Assembly: GCA_019637195.1 (NCBI GenBank)
Contig: JAHBWA010000021.1
Location: forward strand, 1 to 64,000
DNA length: 64,000 nucleotides
From: Labilithrix sp.
GTDB taxonomy: Bacteria; Myxococcota_A; Polyangia; Polyangiales; Polyangiaceae
Reading direction: 5' to 3'
The position numbers were made by a program, and so were the translations under genes. Below, in pieces: positions 17,673-27,608 of this stretch; the stretch's first letter is position 1, and every line of letters starts with the position of its first letter. The notes under the pieces are model-generated. The model searched no databases, was not told where the DNA came from, and worked only from the letters and a program-made list of their open reading frames with translations.

Positions 17673-17721
17673 GCGATCCGGCGGAGAGCGCGCGGCGCGG
17701 GTACGGGGGAGGACGCGCCCG

Positions 17722-19875
17722 CTAGCGCTTCTCGGCGAGGATCAACGTGCGCGGCGACTCGCAGCCGAAGAAGACGCCCGGGGTCCCGGTGCGCCCGCTC
17801 ACCTCCGCGACGCGGAAGCCGTTGTCATGCAGCATCTTCCCGAGCTCGTGGAGCGCGTACGCGCGGATCGAGTACTCGATCTCCTTCGTGCGCCCGTCGT
17901 CCATCATCAGCGTCCGCTTCACCTTCATGCGGCTCGTGATGAAATCGATCGTCATCTCGTCCATGCAGATGCAGCCGTCGCCCTCGAACCACGCGAGGGA
18001 CGGCGCTTGCCGGACGATGTAGTCGCGGTTCACGACGTCGAGGAGGAACTGGCCGCCCTTCTTGAGCGCCTTGTGGACACGCGCGATGACCGCGCCGTTC
18101 TTCTCTTCGTCGAAGTAGCCGAAGCTCGTGTTCCACGAGTAGACGCCGTCGAAGGTCTCCTCGAACGTCATCTCGCGCATGTCGCCCTGCACGAAATTGA
18201 TCTTCTGCTTTCGGTCCTGGGCCTCGTCGGAGGCGCGCGCCAGCATCGCGAGGCTCAGGTCGAAGCCGACGACCTGGTAGCCGCGGGCGGCGAGCTCCAC
18301 CGCGTGCCGGCCGGTCCCGCAGGCGAGGTCGAGGATCATCGCGCCGGCCTCACAGCCGAGGCTCTCCTCGATGAAGCTCACCTCCTTGCCGATCTGGCCG
18401 TCCGTCACCTTGGCCATGGTGCGGATGAAGTCGTCGTTGAAGAGCTCCTCCCACCACGGGCGCGTCTTCTTGCGCATCGCGGCCGTGTCGGTCATCGGCG
18501 GGGGCGCGAGCGCGCCGACGGGCGGCACGAAGACGAGCGGGTTCGACGGGCGGCGGGCGGCCATCGTCGACGGCGCCGTCGCCGGCGGGGGCGTCGCCGG
18601 GGCGACCGGCGGAACGAGCGCGGCGGGCGCGATCGGCGGCGCCTGGGGCGTCGCGACCGGCGGCGCCTGGGGCGTCGCGACCGGCGACGCGAGAGGGCCG
18701 CCCGGCGGCGGCTGCGAGGGCGTGTTGCCCGTCGGCCGGCTCGGCGCCGGCGCGACGGCGCCAGGCGACGACGCCGTCGCGATGTCCGGCTTGAACGCAG
18801 GGTACTTCCCCGCCGTCTTCACCGGCGGAGGATGGTAGGCCGGCGACGGGAGCGACTCGACGCTGACGAGATCCTCCGGCGCGACCTCGACCTCGCCGGT
18901 CTCGCTGACGCGGTCGCCGTCGTCGATGCGGATGTCCTCCGAGTCGAGCGCGAGCGGTAGCCTCGGATGCGTCGCGAGCTCGTCGCTCGACGGATCGGGG
19001 ATGCTCGCGATGCTCGAGAGGTCCATGTCGACGGGGATGTCGTCGGAGATGGGCGGGCTCGAGTTGTGGACCTCGTGCGAGTCGAGCACGGTCCCGCGGG
19101 GATCGGCGCGACCGTCGGCGCCGTCGATTCGCTTCGGCTCGTCGCGGAGCTCGACGATCGGCGTCGGCTTGATCGGGGTCAGGTCACGCGCGACCTCCGG
19201 CTGGTAAGGCGTCCAGCCAGGCTCGTGCGTCGCGTCGATGCCGCCGGCAGGCGCGCCGACGAGCGCCGCGAGGCGCGCCCGCACCTGGTCGCTCGGGAGC
19301 TCGAGCGTGTCGTCGGCGTTGAGCGGCGGCGGGGGCCCGGTCATCGGCCGCGCGAGCGCCAGAGGTGTGCTGTCGCTCCCGAGCTCGGAGCGCGCCGCCG
19401 GCTCGGGAGACGAGGGCGGACGGCTCGGCGACGTGATGGGCGCCGCCTCCGCGGAGGCGAACGCGGGCGGCGCGACGGAGCCCTTGCCGTCCGAGACGGC
19501 CGGGACGCCGCCCGCGGGCGTGGTGGCCGGGAGGTTCGGGCGCGAGATCTCGTCGTCCGGGATGCGCAGCGTCATCTTCGCGCGCTTGCGCCCTTGCGCT
19601 TCCTTCGCCTCGGCTTCGGTCGCCGCCTTCACGCGGGTCGAGGGCCGCTCCTTCTTCAGGGAGGGCGGCGGCACCGACGCCACGTTCTTCGGAGACGAGG
19701 AGGAGAGCGCCGGCGGCGCGACGGACGCCGGGCTCTTCGAGCGGATCGGCGGCGGAGAGGTCGGCCTCGGCGCGACCGGCGGGGGCACGTCGGCGCCGTC
19801 GTCGTCGCCGAGGATGATGTCGTCGAGCGGCTCGGCGTGCCCCGGCGTCGCCTTCGAGGGTCCGTCGCCGCTCAT
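17722..19875 (-). CDS. SAM-dependent methyltransferase with a 460-residue disordered N-terminal region
   Basis: This 717-residue protein starts at ATG 19875 and overlaps the upstream psd stop in an ATGA. Residues 1 to about 465 are low complexity, rich in Pro, Ala, Ser and acidic residues, with an internal APPVATPQ repeat. Residues 470-717 are a class I methyltransferase: WWEELFNDDFIRT, motif I MILDLACGTGRHAVEL, GYQVVGFDLS, VQGDMREMTF, and FDGVYSWNTSFGYFDEEKNG. No membrane helix is visible, so the tail is probably cytoplasmic. The substrate is unknown; translational coupling to psd hints at a lipid or envelope link. The tail resembles the disordered linkers of myxobacterial signalling proteins. 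Confidence 0.85.
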   Translation of the reverse strand: MSGDGPSKATPGHAEPLDDIILGDDDGADVPPPVAPRPTSPPPIRSKSPASVAPPALSSSSPKNVASVPPPSLKKERPSTRVKAATEAEAKEAQGRKRAKMTLRIPDDEISRPNLPATTPAGGVPAVSDGKGSVAPPAFASAEAAPITSPSRPPSSPEPAARSELGSDSTPLALARPMTGPPPPLNADDTLELPSDQVRARLAALVGAPAGGIDATHEPGWTPYQPEVARDLTPIKPTPIVELRDEPKRIDGADGRADPRGTVLDSHEVHNSSPPISDDIPVDMDLSSIASIPDPSSDELATHPRLPLALDSEDIRIDDGDRVSETGEVEVAPEDLVSVESLPSPAYHPPPVKTAGKYPAFKPDIATASSPGAVAPAPSRPTGNTPSQPPPGGPLASPVATPQAPPVATPQAPPIAPAALVPPVAPATPPPATAPSTMAARRPSNPLVFVPPVGALAPPPMTDTAAMRKKTRPWWEELFNDDFIRTMAKVTDGQIGKEVSFIEESLGCEAGAMILDLACGTGRHAVELAARGYQVVGFDLSLAMLARASDEAQDRKQKINFVQGDMREMTFEETFDGVYSWNTSFGYFDEEKNGAVIARVHKALKKGGQFLLDVVNRDYIVRQAPSLAWFEGDGCICMDEMTIDFITSRMKVKRTLMMDDGRTKEIEYSIRAYALHELGKMLHDNGFRVAEVSGRTGTPGVFFGCESPRTLILAEKR
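18635..18682 (-). repeat. 24-bp in-frame tandem repeat inside the methyltransferase gene
   Basis: Two adjacent identical 24-bp units (18635-18658 and 18659-18682) encode the eight-residue repeat APPVATPQ in the disordered N-terminal region. A multiple-of-three unit keeps the frame and is consistent with replication slippage in a linker. Confidence 0.75.
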
Positions 19876-20756
19876 CCAGGCCCCCGGGTGGCGTCACCGT
19901 TCGCGGCCTCCGCCTCGGGCGCGTGGCGCGCGAAGGGCTGACCGAAGCGCACGGCGCCTTCTCCGACCAGCCACTCGGCGACGACGCCCGGCTCGAAGAA
20001 CACGACCGCGGTCGAGCCGAGCCGGAAGATGCCGATCTCGTCGCCGCGCTCGACGCGTCGCGCGGGTGACAGCTCGTGGAGGCCGATGGGCACGTCGAGC
20101 TCGTCGATCCCGCTGACGGTGATGCGACCGACGACCATCGCGGCGACCATCACCACCGTGACGCGGCCGAGCCCGGACTCGGGCGGCGTGTCGATGGCGA
20201 TCGCGACGCGGCGGTTTCGAACGAAGAGGTTGTGGACGTGCCGGACGCCGATGGCGTTGACGGGGTAGTAATCGCCCGGCATCGAGCGCACGGAGGCGAT
20301 CTCGCCGGCGACCGGCGCGTGCACGCGGTGGTAGTCCCGCGGCGAAAGATAGACGACGCATCCCTGTCCGCCTTCGTAGCGGCGCGCGTCGTCCTCGTCG
20401 CCGAGGAGCTCGTCGACGCGGTAGGGACGCCCCTTGACGTGGAAGGCGCGGCCGTCGACCGGGCCGATCGAGTCGACGCGCCCGTCGGCCGGGCTGATGA
20501 CGATCCGCGGATCGTCGGGCAGCGGCCGCGCACCGTCCTTGAGCTCGCGCGTGAAGAACGCGTCGAACGAGCGGAACCCGCTCGACTGCCGGCACTCGTC
20601 GAGGTCGACGTCGTAGGCTCGGCAGTAGACGTCGACGACCGCCTTGCCGACGCGGTCGGGCCAGGCGTACTCGGACAGGTGACCCATGACGCGCGTGATC
20701 CGAGTCCGCGGGAGCACTCGCAGGATCTGGGCGGTTGCGTACGTGATCGCGTTCAT
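19872..20756 (-). CDS. psd: Phosphatidylserine decarboxylase proenzyme
   Basis: Psd converts phosphatidylserine to phosphatidylethanolamine at the inner membrane and self-cleaves to form a pyruvoyl cofactor. From ATG 20756 the product is 294 residues, normal for the PSD-B type. Key motifs are present: FDAFFTREL, VISPADGRVD (catalytic Asp), YHRVHAPVAG (catalytic His) and the cleavage site RLGSTAVVFFE (Gly-Ser bond). The N-terminal TAQILRVLPRTRITRVMG helix fits the membrane-association segment. A GTG at 20801 would add 15 unsupported residues. The stop overlaps the methyltransferase start. Upstream lies a good promoter with repeated operator-like half-sites. Confidence 0.96.
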   Translation of the reverse strand: MNAITYATAQILRVLPRTRITRVMGHLSEYAWPDRVGKAVVDVYCRAYDVDLDECRQSSGFRSFDAFFTRELKDGARPLPDDPRIVISPADGRVDSIGPVDGRAFHVKGRPYRVDELLGDEDDARRYEGGQGCVVYLSPRDYHRVHAPVAGEIASVRSMPGDYYPVNAIGVRHVHNLFVRNRRVAIAIDTPPESGLGRVTVVMVAAMVVGRITVSGIDELDVPIGLHELSPARRVERGDEIGIFRLGSTAVVFFEPGVVAEWLVGEGAVRFGQPFARHAPEAEAANGDATRGPG

Positions 20757-20819
20757 CGACGAAAAAGGAGAACCGACCTGGGATAGACGGGCCGACCGCA
20801 CGCGAACGTCATGCGTAGG

Positions 20820-20890
20820 ATCTGCCGACCTCTTTCTCTCGGCAGATTCTGCCGTTACGGATTATGCCGGGCGTCCGTGCAAAAGGTCAA
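20820..20890 (-). promoter_or_regulatory. Promoter and candidate operator of psd
   Basis: Reading the minus strand, TTGACC (20890-20885) and CATAAT (20866-20861) are separated by 18 bp, each one mismatch from the sigma-70 consensus. This predicts transcription starting near 20853. There a palindrome CGGCAGA-A-TCTGCCG occupies 20854-20840, and a further CGGCAGAT half-site lies at 20827-20820. The last two arms can also pair as a 9-bp hairpin with a 10-nt loop (20820-20847). A repressor bound here would cover the start site; alternatively the hairpin acts in the 97-nt leader. Confidence 0.6.
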
Positions 20891-20915
20891 TCAGACCTCG
20901 TAGCGCGCCGGGGAC

Positions 20916-22481
20916 CTAGTCTCTACCCAGATCGGGCTCACCTCGCTTCCGGGCAGCGTCGCACAGAGGCCCACCCGGATCCTGTTTTTGTGCAGACGGC
21001 TCGTCGGAAGGCGCGCGCCCGCAGGCGGCCTCGACGGTGAAGGGATCGTGGGCGAGCGCCTCGGCGGCCGCCCGGTCGGCCGCCGGGACGTCGCCGCGGG
21101 CGCGCGCCAGGCGCGCGCCGAGGGCCCAGCACGGCCCGTACCCGGCGATCCACGCCGACGGATCCGCGACCAGGGCCTCGGCGCCGGCGACGTCACCCTT
21201 GGCCTCGAGGATGCGGGCGCGGAGGTAGCGGAGGCTTGGATCGCCGAGCAGCGCGTCGGAGACCTTGTCGAGCTCCGTCAGGGCCTCGTTCGGATGGCCG
21301 CGGCCGAGGAGGAGCTCGGCCAAGCGGGCGCGCTCGCGCGAGTCCGCGGCGCTCGGGGGCGCGCCGCCGAGGCCGTAGAGCGGGGAGAGCGGCTCCTTGG
21401 GCTTGCGCGCGAGGTGCGCCCGCCACTTCACGTCCCACTGCGGCAGCGTCTCGCCGCTCACGAGCTTCAGGGCCTCGTCGACGCTCTTCGCCGTCCGGAG
21501 CGCGACCAGGAGCTTCCCGAGCGCCCCCTCGGCCTGCGTCTCGACGAAGAAGCGCACGAAGCTCGCGACCTCGGCGAACGCCACCATGGCCGCGTCGGCG
21601 CTCGGGAGCATCGCGATCGACGGCCCGAGCTTGTCGAGCGGCAGGTCGAGGTTCAGCTCCATCCCCCGCTGGACCACGCTCTCGACGCTCGGGCGATCGT
21701 CGAACGGCCCCGGCTCGCGCCAGCGCACCTCCTGGCGCCGAGCGACGCCCTCATGGAGCCAGAGCGGCGCCCGCTCGCGCGACTGCATCGAGATCGCGAG
21801 GTGGGTCAGCTCGTGCGTGAGCGTGTCGCGCCACGCGTAGCCGTGCTTGCTCGCGCGCGGCGAGAGGATCGTGACGCGGCCCCACTTCGCGACCGCGACC
21901 GTGCCGGTCGTCTGCGCCGCCTTGTACGGCAGGCCGGTCATCGCGGAGAGCGAGAGGAGATCCCGCACGACCGTGATGCGCGTCGGGCGCTTCCACTCGA
22001 CGCCGAGGTCGCGCGTGAGCGAGGCGCGCGCCTTGTTCACGGTGTCGACCATCAGCGGCATCAGCGCGCGGTCGGACTCGTCGTGCCAGCGGACGACGAC
22101 GCCGGCGGCGGCGTCCTCGTCGACGACCGTGGCCGCGGTGACGCGCGCGCACCCGCGGGCGACGTCGGCGAGGACGCGGCCCTCTTCGTCCTCGGCGAGC
22201 TCGCCGCGGCTCATGAGCGCCGCGGAGAGATCGCAGTCCTCCTCGTAGAGCGCGAGGCGCGCCTTCGCCATGACGACCGCGGGGCTGTTGGGGTCGGCCT
22301 TCGCCAGATCGGCCCGCGCCTTGTCGTACTCCATCGCGACGATGAGCTCGTTCGCGCGCGCGGCCGCGCCCTCGCCGGGGTCGGGCTGCGCGACGGCGCG
22401 GCCGGGCCCGCACACCGCGAGGAGCCCCGCGCCGAGCGCGAGGACCGCTCCGCCCTTCCGGAGGCGCACGCGGGGCGTCAT
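20916..22481 (-). CDS. Secreted gluzincin-like metallopeptidase with TPR region
   Basis: This 521-residue protein starts at ATG 22481, overlapping the upstream DUF4175-type gene in an ATGA. A signal peptide (GAVLALGAGLLAVCGPGRAVA) directs export. The central domain has the zinc motif HELTH (His223, Glu224, His227) followed by LWLHEGVA (Glu244), the arrangement of peptidase MA/gluzincin families. It is flanked by helical repeats at the N-terminus (ARANELIVAMEYDKARADLAKADPNSP region) and TPR-like repeats at about 385-500. All catalytic residues are present. It probably acts in the periplasm on envelope proteins. Tight coupling to the DUF4175 protein suggests a shared function. Confidence 0.85.
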   Translation of the reverse strand: MTPRVRLRKGGAVLALGAGLLAVCGPGRAVAQPDPGEGAAARANELIVAMEYDKARADLAKADPNSPAVVMAKARLALYEEDCDLSAALMSRGELAEDEEGRVLADVARGCARVTAATVVDEDAAAGVVVRWHDESDRALMPLMVDTVNKARASLTRDLGVEWKRPTRITVVRDLLSLSAMTGLPYKAAQTTGTVAVAKWGRVTILSPRASKHGYAWRDTLTHELTHLAISMQSRERAPLWLHEGVARRQEVRWREPGPFDDRPSVESVVQRGMELNLDLPLDKLGPSIAMLPSADAAMVAFAEVASFVRFFVETQAEGALGKLLVALRTAKSVDEALKLVSGETLPQWDVKWRAHLARKPKEPLSPLYGLGGAPPSAADSRERARLAELLLGRGHPNEALTELDKVSDALLGDPSLRYLRARILEAKGDVAGAEALVADPSAWIAGYGPCWALGARLARARGDVPAADRAAAEALAHDPFTVEAACGRAPSDEPSAQKQDPGGPLCDAARKRGEPDLGRD

Positions 22482-25400
22482 CGGAGCAGGCCCTCCGCGT
22501 AGCGCTTCACGGCGTCCTTGTACTTGCCACCGGAGGGCTGGCCGAGCCCCTTGATGACGCGCCGGCGGAACTCCTCCGGGCCCTTGTGCGAGTCGGCCGT
22601 GGGGATGTCGGCGTGGTCGCGCGCCGTGCGATCTCCGTCGGAGCTCGACGACTCGCGGTCGGCCTCGCCGTCGCCGAGGGCGTCGCGCGCCATCTCGAGC
22701 TTCTGCTGCGCCTCGCGCTGCTTCTTGAGGCCCTTGTCGGCGTCGCCTTCGCGGAGCGCGCGCGCCGCCTCGCGCGCCGCGTCCTCGGCGTCGCGCAGGG
22801 CCTCGAGCGCCGCGGGCGGCAGCGCCTCTTCGTCGCGGCCCTTCTTCGCGAGCTCGCGCGCGCGCTCGCCGAGCTTGCCCTCGGTCTCACCGTGCTCGCG
22901 CAGCTCCGGAGCCGCGCGCTGGGCGGCGCGACGACGTAGCTCCTCGAGCTTCTCCTCGGCCCACTTGACCTCGGCCTCCATCTGCCGTCGCGCTTCGTCG
23001 ACGGTGCGCTCGGCGCCTGGATCCGCGAAGCGTCCGAAGCGCTCGCGCGACGCCGCGCGCTTCGCTTCGTCGAGCGCCCCGAGCGCGCTGCGGCCGCTCT
23101 CCACGGCGTCCGCGGCGTTGCCCTGCTCCATCGCCTTGGCCATCTGCTCGGCGGGCTCGCGCGCGGCCGCGCCCTTGCTCGTCCACGAGTCGCTGCCGCC
23201 GCCGACGTTCGGCAGCGGGCGGACGGCGTCACGGACCTTCTGCGCGTGCTTCTTCGCCTCCTCGGAGAGCGCGTCGAGGTCGTCCTTCGTCGAGCCGGCG
23301 GCGAGCGACTGCTCGACCTTGCCGACGTTCCCGGCGTGCTCGGCCGCGAGCTTGTCGAGCTCGCGCGCCGCCTCGTTGAACGCCTCCTCGACGTCGCTCG
23401 CCTCGTCGTCCTCGCCGGGCGCGCCGCGCCCGCCGCCCGACTCGCCGCCGGCCTGCGAGGGCCGGCCGCCGCGCGCGCCGAAGGACGGATCGGGCTGACG
23501 GAGGCGCGCCGCGAGGTCCTGCGCGGCGAGCGTGGTGTGGACGAGATCGCCCGCGGTCCGCGCGCGCGCGACGCGGAGCAGATCCATCTCGACGATCTCC
23601 CCGATGTCGCGGCCCAGCGCGCCGAGCCGGCGCATGGCCTTGCCGCCGCCGTCGAGGACGACGACGGCCGCGTCCATCCGCTGCTCGCCGCGGGCCTTCT
23701 CCGCCGGCTTGTGCGCGAGCGCGGCCGCCGACGCGAGGTCCTCCGCGACCTCGGCGAGCTCGCGCGCGACCTCGCGCGTGTCGCGGAGGCCGAGGCCTTG
23801 GATGGCGCCGTCGATGACGAGCACCATGCGCTCGGTCGCCTTGACGACGTTCGCGCGCGCGGTCGTGCTCGGCGAGCGGAGCTGGTTGTGCGCGGCGTCC
23901 TTGACCTTGCGCATCCGCCCGCGGAGCATCGCCCCGAGGCGGCTCGGCACGCGGGCGCCGGCGTAGGACGTCGTCAGCGTGGTCTCGAGCAGCTCGCTCC
24001 CCTCGTCGGCGAGCTTCACGTCGTGCTCGAGCATCGTCCGCCGCTCTTTGGGCTCCGCGGCGAGCGGGGTGGCGAGGCGCCAGGCGAGCGCGTCGACGAG
24101 GGCGTCGCGCACCCGGACGAGGGCGGCGAGGCGGCGCGACTCCGGCTCGCCGACGTCCGGCGGGACGATCGTGATCGCCTCGCTCGCGCCCCACTTCGGG
24201 CCGGTGATGGGATCGTTGTCCTTCGCCTCGACGCGGATCTCGATCGGCGCGTGGCTCTTCTTGATGAAGGGATCGCTCGCCCGCAGGTTGTAGCCGCCGC
24301 GGTCGCTCTTGGTCTCGCCGTCCAGGCGCGCGAGCACGCGGCGCTCTTCGCGCGGCCCAGCGCGGAGGACGAGGTGCACTTCACGGAGGCCGTGGTCGTC
24401 CGCCGCCTCGTAGTGGATCGGGATCTCGGAGGCGTCCTCCTCGCTCGCGAGGCGGATCTGCCGCGGTGCGCCCTCGAGCATGACGAGCGGCGCCAGGTCC
24501 GGGATCGACTCGACCGGCGTGTCCTCCGGCTCGGGGATGACGACGTCGCCGAAGCGCGCGACGACGCGGAGCCTCACGGACTCGGCGAGCGGCCAGCGCG
24601 CGACGACGTGCCCGGAGCCGTCGTCGACGAAGGGGACCTCCGCGGCGCCGTCCGTGAGGAGGAGCCGGCGACCGGCGTGGAGCGGAGCGCCACGCACCGT
24701 GAGGAGCGTGCCGCGCGGCAGCGCGACGTCGTCGTAGGCCAGGACGCGCCGCTCTTCCTGGTGGAGGTAGTCCGGCGGACGCGCGCGGATCTGCGGCTCG
24801 CTCAGCCAGGGCATGCCGACGGGCGCGACGCCGCCGCGCGAGACGAGGATGTCCGCGCCCTCCGCCGCGCCCCACGGGTTCATCGCGCACGCGGCGACGT
24901 TGCCTACGGCGAGCACGAGCGCGACGACGCCCAGCACGAACGCGACGCGCTGCGCGCCGCGGCGAACGCCGTCGAGCGGGAGCGCCGCGAGCGTCCGGGC
25001 GACGTGGAGCTCCGCGAGATCGCCCGAGGCGCCGCGCAAAGGCGCGGGCTCGAGCAGCGACAGCGCGCGGACCGCGCGCGCGGCGGCCTCGGGGTCCATG
25101 CGGCCGGCGACGTGCTCGATCGTGCGCGCGGGGTCCGCGAAGACGCGGCGCTCGAGCAGGCTCACGACGGTGGCCGCGGCGGCGGTGGCGACGAGGATCA
25201 GCGCTCCGGCGAGCCTGGCCTGGCTGGTGCCGCCGCGCGCGACGAGCATCGCGATCGTGACGAGGAGCAGGCTCCCCATGACGATCGCCCGGCGACGCGG
25301 ACCGCGCACGGCGAAGCGCCACGCGTCGGCGAGCGCGCGGAGGGACTCGCGGTGCGCGGGCGCGACGGCCCCGGGCTTCTTCCGCGGGGGGCGGCGGTCG

Positions 25401-25495
25401 CGCGGCGCGATCGCCCCGCCACGAGCGCGCGAGGTGGACGGAGCTTCGCCTCGCTCTCGCTCCGAATGCTCGCTCTTCGAATCGACCGTCGCCAT
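22478..25495 (-). CDS. DUF4175-like membrane protein with large periplasmic coiled-coil region
   Basis: This 1005-residue product starts at ATG 25495. After a basic disordered head it shows three hydrophobic helices (about 70-90, 94-114, 185-210; VAFVLGVVALVLAVGNVAACAMNPW is the clearest). A beta-rich region follows (PPDYLHQEERRVLAYDDVALPRGT, IPIHYEAADDHGLREVHLVLR), then about 450 residues of highly charged helix with repeated Glu/Lys/Arg/Ala segments. The PPDY and ADDHG features match the DUF4175 (TIGR02302-type) family of proteobacterial membrane proteins, whose role is unknown. It is coupled to the gluzincin gene by a 4-bp overlap. A Ser/Thr kinase gene lies 105 bp downstream of... upstream side at 25601. 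Confidence 0.75.
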   Translation of the reverse strand: MATVDSKSEHSERERGEAPSTSRARGGAIAPRDRRPPRKKPGAVAPAHRESLRALADAWRFAVRGPRRRAIVMGSLLLVTIAMLVARGGTSQARLAGALILVATAAAATVVSLLERRVFADPARTIEHVAGRMDPEAAARAVRALSLLEPAPLRGASGDLAELHVARTLAALPLDGVRRGAQRVAFVLGVVALVLAVGNVAACAMNPWGAAEGADILVSRGGVAPVGMPWLSEPQIRARPPDYLHQEERRVLAYDDVALPRGTLLTVRGAPLHAGRRLLLTDGAAEVPFVDDGSGHVVARWPLAESVRLRVVARFGDVVIPEPEDTPVESIPDLAPLVMLEGAPRQIRLASEEDASEIPIHYEAADDHGLREVHLVLRAGPREERRVLARLDGETKSDRGGYNLRASDPFIKKSHAPIEIRVEAKDNDPITGPKWGASEAITIVPPDVGEPESRRLAALVRVRDALVDALAWRLATPLAAEPKERRTMLEHDVKLADEGSELLETTLTTSYAGARVPSRLGAMLRGRMRKVKDAAHNQLRSPSTTARANVVKATERMVLVIDGAIQGLGLRDTREVARELAEVAEDLASAAALAHKPAEKARGEQRMDAAVVVLDGGGKAMRRLGALGRDIGEIVEMDLLRVARARTAGDLVHTTLAAQDLAARLRQPDPSFGARGGRPSQAGGESGGGRGAPGEDDEASDVEEAFNEAARELDKLAAEHAGNVGKVEQSLAAGSTKDDLDALSEEAKKHAQKVRDAVRPLPNVGGGSDSWTSKGAAAREPAEQMAKAMEQGNAADAVESGRSALGALDEAKRAASRERFGRFADPGAERTVDEARRQMEAEVKWAEEKLEELRRRAAQRAAPELREHGETEGKLGERARELAKKGRDEEALPPAALEALRDAEDAAREAARALREGDADKGLKKQREAQQKLEMARDALGDGEADRESSSSDGDRTARDHADIPTADSHKGPEEFRRRVIKGLGQPSGGKYKDAVKRYAEGLLR

Positions 25496-25600
25496 GCGCT
25501 GCGCTCGTCTTGCCGCCGGTGCGCCGAGTCGTCCCTACCGGAGGCCTGCCTCATCTACCCGCGCCGGCGAACGCCGAACCGCGTGGATCCTAGCGCACGC

Positions 25601-27379
<1,779 letters not shown>

Positions 27380-27450
27380 CGCGTCTCTGACGCGCGACGC
27401 CCCGAGAATGTTCTCGACCGTCGGTCGCAAAGTCACGCCGCTCGCGTCCG

Positions 27451-27550
27451 CCGGCGCGCTCGCGCTTCGCGTCCGGCCGGCGCGCTCGCGCTTCGCGTCC
27501 CCGCCGGCGCGCTCGCGCTTCGCGTCCCCGCCGGCGCGCTCGCGCTCCTT
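27451..27550. repeat. Four-copy 26-27-bp tandem repeat upstream of the kinase gene
   Basis: Copies of a unit starting CCGGCGCGCTCGCGCTTCGC begin at 27451, 27477, 27504 and 27531; the last copy is degenerate. The 229-bp gap 27380-27608 lies between the PH-like gene and the kinase gene, both on the minus strand. The repeat is the main content of the gap. The 27-bp period keeps a reading frame open on the minus strand, which artificially lengthens the kinase ORF. Confidence 0.85.
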
Positions 27551-27608
27551 GCCGAGACGGCGCATCGCGGTCGCAGTGGCGACGGAGGCGGAGCGCGTCG
27601 CGTCGGGC

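Noticed and set aside
27451..27550. Possible CRISPR array from regularly spaced repeats
   Set aside because: Units are directly adjacent with no unique spacers, and no cas genes are present.
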